Virus record (IMG/VR): IMGVR_UViG_3300043654_000004
Coordinates: 1-55,445 of that record
Length of the DNA: 55,445 nucleotides
Direction: 5' to 3' (one strand)
DNA from: a virus
In this document: positions 23,231-30,732 of the stretch, piece by piece
Position numbering within the stretch: position 1 is the stretch's first letter
Layout of the letters: every line of letters starts with the position of its first letter
The notes under the pieces: generated by a model
What the model saw: the letters and a program-made list of their open reading frames with translations, nothing else
Told to the model about the DNA's origin: nothing
Databases searched by the model: none
Translations under genes and position numbers: made by a program

Positions 23231-25465
23231 ATGAGCTTTAGTCCAGCGGGCAATGCACTTAATAATTTGCCCCAATCAACCGTGAAGTTCTACGATAAAT
23301 AATCTTGTCGTAGTAAAACCCCCTCTAATTGACTTGAAAGCTGAAATGCCAACAAGGCGGAAATTACTTGACAAACAAGTAGTACCGTGAGAGACTAAAC
23401 GAGAGGGCACATTTATGAGAACAGTAGAAGAGATTAAAGAATATCAACGTAGATGGCGTGAAAATAACCGCGTTAAAATGCGGGAATATGCTAAAACGTA
23501 TCGTAAAAAGCACCGTGATGTTCCAGCACATCTTATGAGAAAATATGGAATTACTCCAGAAGATAAAATAAGGATGTGGAACGAACAGAATGGTCTTTGT
23601 GGCGTGTGCGGTGAAACAATGCTTTCGGTTTTTGACCGTAATTGTCAAGTTGAGCACGATCACAAAACAAAAAGGTGCGTAGTTTAGCTCATTGGTATTG
23701 TAATATTATCGTTGGCGTTATGGAAAAGCATCCAATAACTCTTGATAAAGTTGTGAAGTGTTTAAAATCTCATTGTGATGCGATAGTCCGAACTCATGGG
23801 AATTATAACCATGAGAGTACAGCAGAAATGCTTGTACCTTCTGAAATTTAGAAGTAACACTTATTGAAGAAATTCCGAGAGAATTTAAAGGCTCAAACGC
23901 CTTTCGTGGCGTGCGCTGAACGTCTCAATCTGCCCACTAATAGTGGTAATCAGTATGAAATGTTCATGTACGTTCCGCTAGCCGCTAGCACTAACCAAAC
24001 CACTGAGGGTACAGTTGGCAGTCCGCTATCCGTCTCCGTACTAACTACTACGGCTACGATAGGAGAATATGCGGACTACGCGAACTTTAGTTCGCTAAGT
24101 CTTGCGACTGCAATTGACAATACTGTAGAAAACGTAGCCAAGGAAATGTCGTATCGCCTTGGTGAGTCATTGTCCGCTCTTGTTCGTGCAACTTGCGACG
24201 GAGCGAACAGCATTGATTCTAGCGTGCTAACTCAGTTGGCCGCTACTAGCACTTCAAGCTTTACCGCACTTTCACTAAGCCAAATCCGAAACAGCGTTCA
24301 ATCGCTGGCGGGTCGGGCTGTGCGGCCCTTCGATGAAGCAAGTAAGAGCTTTGTCGGAGTCATCCATTTCGTGTTATAATGAGGGTGGATGTAAAATTTA
24401 ACTAAATCGGGGAACACCTTGTACGCTGTACAAGACAATCCCGAGGAAAGATTCCATATGATAACCACTGATAAAGTGGATTGGGCGTATCTGTCCGGGT
24501 TGTTTGATGGCGAAGGAACATTTAGTATTTACCACCATAAGGGGCAGAGTTCTAACGGCAATCCTTATGATTCAACTGCTATTCGTATTGAAATAACGAA
24601 TACGAAAATACAATTAATGGAATGGCTTGTTAAGCATTTCGGTGGTCAATACTATCATCATAGACGTGCAAGCGCGAAACATAACATTGCTTATGGTTGG
24701 CGACCGAAAGGTCGTAAAAATAGCGAGCAACTGTTGTTGAACATCTTACCGTATCTGGTAATTAAGAAAGAGCAAGCTAAGATCGCTCTTGAATATGTTC
24801 GACTTCCGCATAACACAGGATTTGATGATACTTTAGCAGCAAAGAGAAAAGAACTGCTGACTAAGATGCAACTTCTCAACAAACGTGGAACATCCGTAGA
24901 GACTAATACGTTAAACGGCGATAAGCCGATGATAGAGTCCGATCTCATAGGCGACTATGAGAGTGATGCTGTGGTGACACAGACATCCTAAACAATAATA
25001 CCTTTTGCTTTAGGGGATGTCCTTGCTGACAACAGCAATGACTCTCCTATCGATATCCTGAAACACACACCTGTGGGTCAGGCAAGAATGGACGAACTAG
25101 TTTCTGTTGATCTGACCGAAGTGATCGAACTTCCAAGTTCGGGCGTTCAGTTCTTTCAGACTAACCTAGTCACTCAGTCTAACAACTATAAATCAGTTGC
25201 TGGACTAGTTGGTCTTCGTACTTATATTTTCGGGCGAGATGGAGTTTTTGCCATCAATCTCGGAGCTAAGGGCGATACTGGCTACGGTGATGGTGAATGG
25301 CGCAATATTGAGTGCAACATTATGCAGAACGTTGCACCGACCGTTGCAGACCCCGAAGGTCTGATCCCCGGATGGACATCTTACAGAGTGCATTTTACTA
25401 CGTCACTCGGCCCTGATACTACCATCCGTCAACGTCAAATCGACGCTGCCTCAGCAATTAGTTAA
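23231..25465 (+). CDS. Major capsid protein, split by two group I introns
   Basis: Three exons are inferred: 23231-23296, 23867-24367 and 25001-25465, giving 343 residues in one frame. Junction 1 reads V-K-F-Y-D/K-K-F-R-E-N-L. Junction 2 reads F-V-G-V-I-H/P-F-A-L-G-D-V. Both fit HK97-type capsid proteins, where an I-H-P then D-V/L and a later I-D segment are common. Each 5' splice site has a 7-bp P1 helix ending in U-G. The protein builds the icosahedral shell. Unspliced, none of the three pieces would fold alone, so splicing is essential for virion production. Confidence 0.88.
23297..23866 (+). other. Group I intron 1 in the capsid gene (about 570 nt)
   Basis: P1 is clear: exon CTACGAT pairs with GTCGTAG in the intron, closing with U-G at the 5' splice site. 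TCTT just before it pairs with the 3' exon AAGA (P10). GAGACTAAACG (23391-23401) and GATAGTCCGAAC (23780-23791) form P7. The P9 region has three hairpins, and the intron ends in ATTG with the canonical terminal G. A frameshifted HNH gene occupies the loop between the P7 strands. Confidence 0.92.
23415..23851 (+). pseudogene. HNH homing endonuclease in capsid intron 1, frameshifted
   Basis: The frame from ATG 23415 encodes a basic helical N-terminus, then the first zinc pair C-G-V-C and the HNH start Q-V-E-H-D-H-K, but stops at codon 91. After a run of five A (23669-23673) a shifted frame continues with V-R-S-L-A-H-W-Y-C-N-I-I-V-G-V, the normal second half of an endonuclease VII-like HNH domain, and stays open to 23851. 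One lost A explains it. The gene is probably inactive unless ribosomes or polymerase slip at the A run. Confidence 0.75.
24368..25000 (+). other. Group I intron 2 in the capsid gene (about 633 nt), apparently ending in A
   Basis: Exon CATCCAT pairs with intron GTGGATG over 7 bp with U-G at the splice site (P1). GAGG next to it pairs with the 3' exon CCTT (P10). GAGACTAA (24898-24905) and ATAGAGTCCGATC (24931-24943) form P7, followed by P9 hairpin CTCATAG/CTATGAG. Frame, P10 and protein homology put the 3' exon at 25001, so the last intron base is A, not the usual G. The 3' core overlaps the end of the endonuclease gene. Confidence 0.85.
24458..24991 (+). CDS. LAGLIDADG homing endonuclease in capsid intron 2
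   Basis: The 177-residue protein starts at ATG after CCGAGGAAAG. A single LAGLIDADG motif, Y-L-S-G-L-F-D-G-E-G (residues 11-20), with the catalytic acidic residue intact, indicates a homodimeric enzyme of usual length. The reading frame extends through P7, P8 and P9 of the intron, so protein and ribozyme sequences constrain each other. It should cut intron-less capsid alleles to spread the intron. Some family members also assist splicing. Confidence 0.9.
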   Translation: MITTDKVDWAYLSGLFDGEGTFSIYHHKGQSSNGNPYDSTAIRIEITNTKIQLMEWLVKHFGGQYYHHRRASAKHNIAYGWRPKGRKNSEQLLLNILPYLVIKKEQAKIALEYVRLPHNTGFDDTLAAKRKELLTKMQLLNKRGTSVETNTLNGDKPMIESDLIGDYESDAVVTQTS

Positions 25466-25522
25466 CTTGATAAATAAGTTGCTTTATGCTATGAGGGTAG
25501 AGTAAGAAAAAAAAATCTGATA

Positions 25523-25551
25523 GGGGTAGGGTGCCTTCATCACCTTGCCCC
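25523..25551 (+). other. Strong hairpin after the capsid gene
   Basis: GGGGTAGGGTG (25523-25533) pairs with CACCTTGCCCC (25541-25551) over 11 bp with two wobbles, without a T tract behind it. The 25466-25634 gap also has CTAGC/GCTAG repeats. It may stabilise the highly expressed capsid mRNA or act as a processing or partial termination site. Confidence 0.6.
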
Positions 25552-25634
25552 GACTCAGGTAACTCATGAGGAGCGAGAAAAGATTTAGTATAACTAGCCG
25601 AGGCTAAAGTACAGCTAGTAGAAAAGGAATAAAC

Positions 25635-26177
25635 ATGGCTATAAATATTGATCCGGCCCCTACAACTGGACTTTCAACTCCTGTATATATTACATTGGCC
25701 GGGACTGGACTTACGGTTACCCCTACTTCGGCAGTTACGACTCCGAATTCAGGGCCATATAACGTTACGCTTTCGGTGTCTGCCGCAGGTGGTAAGGCTT
25801 CGTCTGTCGTTGTGACTCCGACTCTCGTAGACGTTAGTAACGCAAGTCAGAGCGCGACTGTCGCTAACTGGACTTACCGTTCTTATAATGATCCTCAGAT
25901 TACCGAGGCTTCGATTTATACTGGCAGTCTTAATGGCGCGAATATCGCCCCTAAGCCGACTTCGACCGCGAAGATCGCTTCAGTTGGCGCTTCTGGCGCA
26001 TCAACTGTGACTGTTACGGCTCTTAACCCCGGACAAGCAATCGTAGAGATTAACTACCCTAGTTTTGGAAACTCTGGCGGAACGACTAGCCAAGGTAATC
26101 TTGGTGGGCCTTCTGCTGGAACTGCTGTTCCGACCAATGCGATTGGGACACAGCTAATTGTGACGGTGAACGCTTAA
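25635..26177 (+). CDS. Ig-like capsid decoration-type protein
   Basis: The 180-residue protein is Thr/Ser/Ala/Gly-rich and all beta in pattern, ending with V-T-A-L-N-P-G-Q-A-I-V-E-I-N-Y-P, a bacterial Ig-like (BIG2) strand pair. Situated right after the capsid gene and followed by a strong terminator, it is likely a decoration or head-surface protein made in large amounts. Its Ser/Thr content also makes it a possible glycan acceptor, which is speculative. Confidence 0.7.
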   Translation: MAINIDPAPTTGLSTPVYITLAGTGLTVTPTSAVTTPNSGPYNVTLSVSAAGGKASSVVVTPTLVDVSNASQSATVANWTYRSYNDPQITEASIYTGSLNGANIAPKPTSTAKIASVGASGASTVTVTALNPGQAIVEINYPSFGNSGGTTSQGNLGGPSAGTAVPTNAIGTQLIVTVNA

Positions 26178-26200
26178 TTTCAACTTTTTGTTGAGAATCA

Positions 26201-26226
26201 AGGGACCTTTCGGGGTCCCTTTTTTA
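26201..26226 (+). terminator. Rho-independent terminator after the decoration protein gene
   Basis: AGGGACC (26201-26207) and GGTCCCT (26214-26220) form a 7-bp GC-rich stem with loop TTTCGG, directly followed by six T. This is the clearest intrinsic terminator in the window and probably limits transcription past the abundant capsid and decoration genes. Confidence 0.92.
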
Positions 26227-26239
26227 TTTAAGGAATATT

Positions 26240-26860
26240 ATGCCAGCTTTAGTACCTACATCCCAAAATTCGCTCAATTACACAACTGGAGCGGCCATTC
26301 CGTATAAGGTCGTATTGAGCGGCACAAGTGGGGGCGGAAACTCTGTGACCCAGAACGTCACTCAGAGTGTTGACGGAAATACATTTACCCAACAGTTTTT
26401 AAAGAACCCTGAATTTTATCTCGTCCTTGCTTCGACTTCGGATACTTGCCAGTTAACCGTCTCTATTCAAGATGTAAATGGAACGACTTCAACTGTCGAT
26501 TCGGGCAATACGGTGACCTATTCTATTACGCCTACGGGCAAGAACTCTACTGCGTCTGTGCCAGCGGGAACGGCAACTCCGACTCAGGTTGCAAAGGAAA
26601 TGCCTCTCGTAACGAGTATGAGTAACACAGGTAGTCCGACCGGAACTGAACTCGTCTCTTTTTCTGCCGCGACAATGAGTACAAATTGGCAGCCGAGCAC
26701 TTTGAAATGGACGACTCAGAATACGAGCGTATCAAGTACAGGATTAGTTTCTGCGATTGCAATCGGATATGATCAAATACAGGTCAGATATCCTTTAGCT
26801 TCTAACGATCCGGGAAATCCGCAGTTTATAGAAGCAGTTTTGAACGTTTTAGTGTTGTAG
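26240..26860 (+). CDS. Second Ig-like surface protein
   Basis: The 206-residue protein is Thr/Ser-rich, all beta, and ends with a BIG2-like repeat (about residues 150-205: L-K-W-T-T-Q-N-T-S-V-S-S-T-G-L-V-S-A ... I-Q-V-R-Y). It follows the terminator at 26201-26226. Probably a second decoration or neck-surface protein. Confidence 0.65.
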   Translation: MPALVPTSQNSLNYTTGAAIPYKVVLSGTSGGGNSVTQNVTQSVDGNTFTQQFLKNPEFYLVLASTSDTCQLTVSIQDVNGTTSTVDSGNTVTYSITPTGKNSTASVPAGTATPTQVAKEMPLVTSMSNTGSPTGTELVSFSAATMSTNWQPSTLKWTTQNTSVSSTGLVSAIAIGYDQIQVRYPLASNDPGNPQFIEAVLNVLVL

Positions 26861-26879
26861 ATTATAAATGGAGGAGAAC

Positions 26880-27230
26880 ATGAGTGAACAAATATTAGTA
26901 GTCCAAGCACTTGAAGAAGCTCTTGAATTGCTACAGGAAGAAAATGCAAGGTTACGGAATAATAACCGCATTCTTAGAATCGTTAATTCTGGGTTGAGAT
27001 CAAAGCTAGAAACGGCCCAAAAGAATGACGAAGAATTTAAGTCTTTGTGTCAATTAGAACCCGAGCCGGAAGTAGAATCAGGCACAAGTTGGGGGAGTTA
27101 CCCTACTTCTGTCGCTGACGCAACCGGAACATCTTACGAAGTCGAACAATTAGATCAAGAAGCCGATGTGCATGTAGGTTCTATCGATATTGAAGCACTT
27201 AATCAACTTCGTAAGAAATCATATTACTAA
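26880..27230 (+). CDS. Coiled-coil hypothetical protein
   Basis: The 116-residue protein starts at ATG after GGAGGAG. An in-frame ATG 12 bp upstream overlaps that site and is less likely. Residues about 6-52 form a Leu/Glu heptad coiled coil (ALEEALELLQEENARLRNNN) and the C-terminal half is acidic and disordered. No function assigned. Confidence 0.6.
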   Translation: MSEQILVVQALEEALELLQEENARLRNNNRILRIVNSGLRSKLETAQKNDEEFKSLCQLEPEPEVESGTSWGSYPTSVADATGTSYEVEQLDQEADVHVGSIDIEALNQLRKKSYY

Positions 27231-27403
27231 TCGCAAACATGGCGCTAATAAGCTGGATTAGCGAGTTATCGCCTAGTCGGAGGTAAGGTCTAGAACTCAC
27301 CCGAGACGTTAGTAGTCGCTTTGCCTGATCCGCAGGGAAAGACGCTGATTTTGCTGTGCTGGCCCCCTTCCTAGGGAGCCTGAACTTAGGAGGGGAAAAG
27401 CAC
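27231..27403 (+). other. Structured intergenic leader
   Basis: About 170 nt without a convincing gene. CGCTAAT/ATTAGCG forms a 7-bp hairpin at about 27243-27263, and several shorter stems follow before the AGGAGGGG site of the 27404 gene. No known RNA family is recognised. It may carry a processing site. Confidence 0.4.
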
Positions 27404-28048
27404 ATGGGTCCGACCCAACAAGAAATAATGGCGTCCCAAGGGACGCGACTATCTGAAAAGAATCCTTGGGAAACATATGGACAAGAATTAGATATTCAAA
27501 TGACACCTGAACTTGCTGCTGAAGTCGCAGATTATGCGACTCGGTATCATGATAAAAAAAGTAGTTCTCAGAATGAAGAAGAATTAGCCCGTCAAAAAGA
27601 GTTGAGTTATGAGTCGATGGGCGAGTATAGATGGTGTTCTGAAGAAGAGTACGCTGATGTTCAGGCCCGAATCGGTCGGATTATGCATCACAGTGAACTA
27701 ATCAACCGACTTAGAAAGATCGGTGTTCGCTGTTGGTACCGTCAACATCCTCAATTGGACAAGATTACGCTACTTATTCAGCGTAATAAAGACGTAATGC
27801 AACCGCCCGAAGTTGGTTGTTGGGTAAAAAGTGGATACATGCCCGAATACTCGGTTATGGGCTTTGACGAACATGGAGTTCCGTTAGCTGAAAAGTATAG
27901 AGGTTGGCGAACTTGTCTTTTACAACTTATCCTAAAACAAGTATTGACAGAAGATCAGGCGCATAAAGAATTTGGTGTAGCAGAACGTTGTTGTGCTGGT
28001 AGATATAACAGCATACTTCATGGATTAAGAAATACTGTAGAAATTTAA
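27404..28048 (+). CDS. Hypothetical protein of the structural region
   Basis: The 214-residue protein starts at ATG after TAGGAGGGG. An upstream in-frame start at 27356 lacks a site. It has mixed alpha/beta character with Cys, Tyr and Trp-rich segments (GVRCWYRQHPQLDKITLLIQ; GCWVKSGYMPEYSVMGFDEHG) and no membrane segment. Its position between capsid and tail genes suggests a virion or assembly role. No family recognised with confidence. Confidence 0.6.
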   Translation: MGPTQQEIMASQGTRLSEKNPWETYGQELDIQMTPELAAEVADYATRYHDKKSSSQNEEELARQKELSYESMGEYRWCSEEEYADVQARIGRIMHHSELINRLRKIGVRCWYRQHPQLDKITLLIQRNKDVMQPPEVGCWVKSGYMPEYSVMGFDEHGVPLAEKYRGWRTCLLQLILKQVLTEDQAHKEFGVAERCCAGRYNSILHGLRNTVEI

Positions 28049-28061
28049 AATAAGGAGGAGT

Positions 28062-28727
28062 ATGTCAGAAGTAAAGGAAGTAAAAGAATTAGAACCAAAG
28101 AAAGAACTTACAGGTAAAGAGAAGTTAGAACAAATTGAATTACAGATTAAACAAGCCGAACTTGAAGAAGTTCAACTTCGTAGACAAGAACGCGAATACA
28201 GCGTAAAAGATTTGAAAGCCCGTCTTGCCGAACGTGACGTAAAGGAGCTTCAGAAGAAGGAAGATCGGGAGGCTCAGGGTCGGACCTTTGCTTCTCAGAA
28301 GGCAACAGATGAGGCTCGTTGGCGAGTTTGTACGCATAAGAAAGGCGGAGTTGTTCAACCGCGAGATATGCGCGTCCTTTCTACAGGCGGAAATGGTCAA
28401 CAATACGCAGTTATCAAGCATCAGATGATTAACGGCGATATTTGGGTTCGTTGTTTACGTTGTGGAAAGACTTGGAATCCACCTGTAAAAGATAAGTTTT
28501 ATTTTGATAAATCGGGCAAACAAGTTCCTGTTCTTATAGGAACATTTGATGCAGAACGGTTTAAGAAAGCTGTTCTTGAGTATCAAAGAGCGACTCAATT
28601 TGAGACTAATAATACTATGTCTGGATCAGTGCAAGTGCGCTTTTCCCGATTTGATGAAAAATCAGAACAATGGGTAGATGCAGCTTCAGATTACCGTGAA
28701 GCTATCGCAAATACAAATTTACGTTAA
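28062..28727 (+). CDS. Coiled-coil protein with zinc-ribbon-like Cys pair
   Basis: The 221-residue protein starts at ATG after AAGGAGGAG. Residues about 10-85 are a highly charged coiled coil. A small domain with C-T-H (about 104) and R-C-L-R-C-G-K-T-W (about 139-147) follows and is likely a zinc knuckle, then a beta-rich C-terminus. Possibly a head-neck or assembly protein. Function unknown. Confidence 0.6.
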   Translation: MSEVKEVKELEPKKELTGKEKLEQIELQIKQAELEEVQLRRQEREYSVKDLKARLAERDVKELQKKEDREAQGRTFASQKATDEARWRVCTHKKGGVVQPRDMRVLSTGGNGQQYAVIKHQMINGDIWVRCLRCGKTWNPPVKDKFYFDKSGKQVPVLIGTFDAERFKKAVLEYQRATQFETNNTMSGSVQVRFSRFDEKSEQWVDAASDYREAIANTNLR

Positions 28728-28734
28728 ATTAACA

Positions 28735-28771
28735 AGGGCCGAGCTTCTTAACAATGCTGATCGGCCTTTAT
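28735..28771 (+). terminator. Possible terminator hairpin
   Basis: GGCCGA (28737-28742) pairs with TCGGCC (28761-28766), extended by weaker pairs, with an 18-nt loop and TTTATTATA after it. The large loop makes termination partial at best. Confidence 0.45.
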
Positions 28772-28796
28772 TATACACAATACAAAGGAGGCTAAT

Positions 28797-28811
28797 ATGC
28801 AATTCCGTTAG
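28797..28811 (+). CDS. Four-codon minigene (MQFR)
   Basis: ATG CAA TTC CGT TAG is preceded at ideal spacing by AAAGGAGG and followed 4 nt later by the AAAGGAG site of the next gene. Such minigenes can act as translational leaders or sequester tRNA. It could also be chance next to a duplicated ribosome binding site. Confidence 0.3.
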   Translation: MQFR

Positions 28812-28824
28812 TAAAGGAGTTCAT

Positions 28825-29154
28825 ATGAGCAGAAGTTATAAGAAACAACCTTTCATGGCTATAACAGGTCGTGGAAGCGCCAAACAAGATAAGATTCTCG
28901 CCCATCGCGGCGAGCGCCAAGCCAATAAACACGCAATTAACCTAGCAATGAAGAACGACGATTTTGAGAATTTTCTTCCTTTAGACCGTCTTGAATGTCC
29001 GTGGAATGAAGTCTATTGTTGGTCTAGAGACGGTAATCAGATGTATCAAGAGTTAGATCATCGTGATTGGCAAAATTATTTAGAGTCAACGTCTGAAGAT
29101 AGTTATTTCGGACAATGGCCGCCGAGATGGTATGTAGAAATGAAAAGAAAGTAG
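28825..29154 (+). CDS. Small basic hypothetical protein
   Basis: The 109-residue protein starts at ATG after AAAGGAGTTCAT. A longer frame from 28678 would overlap the previous gene and the hairpin and is rejected. The N-terminus is basic (MSRSYKKQPFMAITGRGSAKQDK) and the C-terminus is aromatic and acidic (SYFGQWPPRWYVEMKRK). No family recognised. Confidence 0.6.
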   Translation: MSRSYKKQPFMAITGRGSAKQDKILAHRGERQANKHAINLAMKNDDFENFLPLDRLECPWNEVYCWSRDGNQMYQELDHRDWQNYLESTSEDSYFGQWPPRWYVEMKRK

Positions 29155-29193
29155 GGTATTTATATCGGACAGTCAACTCAGACCCTTCAGGAA

Positions 29194-30240
29194 TTGGTCG
29201 ATGATACAAAATCAATGGCTGATCTTGCCCCCGCTTTAGCTACGGGCGGATATTCTAATCTTCCTGCCCTTTCTATAGCCAATGACGTAATGCAGAATAT
29301 GGTTGCAGGCGGGCCAGAAGGACAGCCGTTTAATTGGAAATGGAATAGAATGGTTGAAACTCCATTCTTTCTTAACAGTTGGCAACAGGATTATTTTATT
29401 CCTAATCTTGTGACTTTAGGCTGGCTTGAAAGTTGTACTGCGTCTAATTTCTCAACAACTCAATTTCCTAAGCCTATCCGACCGATTGAAGTCAAACGTG
29501 ACCTTTTGATTGTTAGTACTCAAATGTCGCAAGTCGCCAAGATTTGTTGGATGCAAAATGATACGATGCTTTCAGGAACTTGGGGTCAGACAGAAGTACT
29601 TTCTGCTACAGGGTTAGCTAATCCCGGTCCCGGAGTTGTCATAACTAATCCTTCTGGGTTATCGGCTATGCCGTTGAATCCGACGACACAAGTAAAAGAT
29701 AGTTTCGGTAATCTTTGGGTAGTTACGACTTATGGAACTTGTGGAAACGTCAATCCGTTTTTAGCTAATCTTAACCCTACTTTTCCGACTCTTCAGAATC
29801 AGAGTATTGTTTCTACGACAGCGACAGACGGAACTGTAGTCTGGACAGCAGTCAACCCCAAAGGTCAAGGATTTAGAATTAACCCTATTCCCGGTCAAAC
29901 CGGGCCAGTCTGGTTAATTCAACCTGTCGGTCAAAACCGAGTTCAGAGATTAACATCTTACGCGCAATTTCTTGATCCAATTCCAGACGATTATTATACA
30001 TTTTTCAAGCAAGGATTTTTCGCCCAATGTTATCGAAGATCACCTGACCCTAAGACTCGGGCAAAGTTTCAGACGGAGTTCGAGTTATGGCAGAAAGCGC
30101 TTGTTAATGCAGTAAGACAAGGCGGACGTGAGTTAGACGATTGGGGTTTTTATCCAACTTCTAACGTTATGGACGGCGGAGGTTATGGCGGTTATGTAGG
30201 TGCAAATCCAGCCCAACCGTTCGGGCCTTGGACGTATTAG
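29194..30240 (+). CDS. Tail/neck protein with a W-type carbohydrate-binding-like module; start uncertain
   Basis: The protein (348 residues from a TTG at 29194) has an alpha N-terminus, then at about 168-215 a module with L-W-V-V-T-T-Y-G-T-C-G ... D-G-T-V-V-W that recurs in the 33173 protein. The C-terminal half is rich in aromatic residues and ends with Gly-rich repeats. The frame is open back to 29155 with coding-like residues (QSTQTLQELVDD) and a GTAGGG site before ATT or ATC codons, so a rare ATT/ATC start near 29158-29164 may be the true one. Likely a baseplate or tail-wall component. Confidence 0.65.
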   Translation: MVDDTKSMADLAPALATGGYSNLPALSIANDVMQNMVAGGPEGQPFNWKWNRMVETPFFLNSWQQDYFIPNLVTLGWLESCTASNFSTTQFPKPIRPIEVKRDLLIVSTQMSQVAKICWMQNDTMLSGTWGQTEVLSATGLANPGPGVVITNPSGLSAMPLNPTTQVKDSFGNLWVVTTYGTCGNVNPFLANLNPTFPTLQNQSIVSTTATDGTVVWTAVNPKGQGFRINPIPGQTGPVWLIQPVGQNRVQRLTSYAQFLDPIPDDYYTFFKQGFFAQCYRRSPDPKTRAKFQTEFELWQKALVNAVRQGGRELDDWGFYPTSNVMDGGGYGGYVGANPAQPFGPWTY

Positions 30241-30339
30241 CCGCAGTCTAAAGGCCTTATAGTGCAATACAGCCCTTGGTCGATTAGAACCACATATTGA
30301 TAAAGTTATGGCGTATCTTGCCAAGTATAAGGAACAAAC

Positions 30340-30723
30340 ATGAGCATCACACAAGTACCTATAGCAACACCTTCGGCAATCTTTGAATTCACAGATACAG
30401 CAATGGGGAATTCCGCCGATGCAATAAAAGGATCGTCTGCTGTCCTCTACTGGATTCTTGCAGATAATTCTGCTAACGCTGGCGCAGCTACTTACGTAAA
30501 GCTATATAACGTCGCTGCCGGGTCTGTGACTGTTGGAACGACCGTTCCAGATTATGTTCTATATGTTCCGGCATCGGGCAGAGTTACACAAGTATTATAT
30601 ACTAACAATTCTCCCGGATTAACATTTGGTACAGCCCTTAGCGCTTGCGCGGTTACAAGCGGCGGTACCGCTGGAACGACTTCACCTGTTTCGAGTGTGC
30701 CTGTCACACTTGTATATGTATAA
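30340..30723 (+). CDS. Small beta-rich virion protein
   Basis: The 127-residue protein is Ala/Thr/Val/Gly-rich with no charged clusters and is predicted all beta. Its sequence (Y-V-K-L-Y-N-V-A-A-G-S-V-T-V-G-T-T-V-P-D) is like small tail-surface or head-surface proteins of phages. Start ATG after AAGGAACAAAC. The preceding 99 bp hold a TTGGT/ACCA hairpin only. Confidence 0.6.
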   Translation: MSITQVPIATPSAIFEFTDTAMGNSADAIKGSSAVLYWILADNSANAGAATYVKLYNVAAGSVTVGTTVPDYVLYVPASGRVTQVLYTNNSPGLTFGTALSACAVTSGGTAGTTSPVSSVPVTLVYV

Positions 30724-30732
30724 AGGATTTAA

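Noticed and set aside
24419-24457. TTG start for the LAGLIDADG protein
   Set aside because: The ATG at 24458 has a GAGGAAAG site and puts the LAGLIDADG motif at the usual position.
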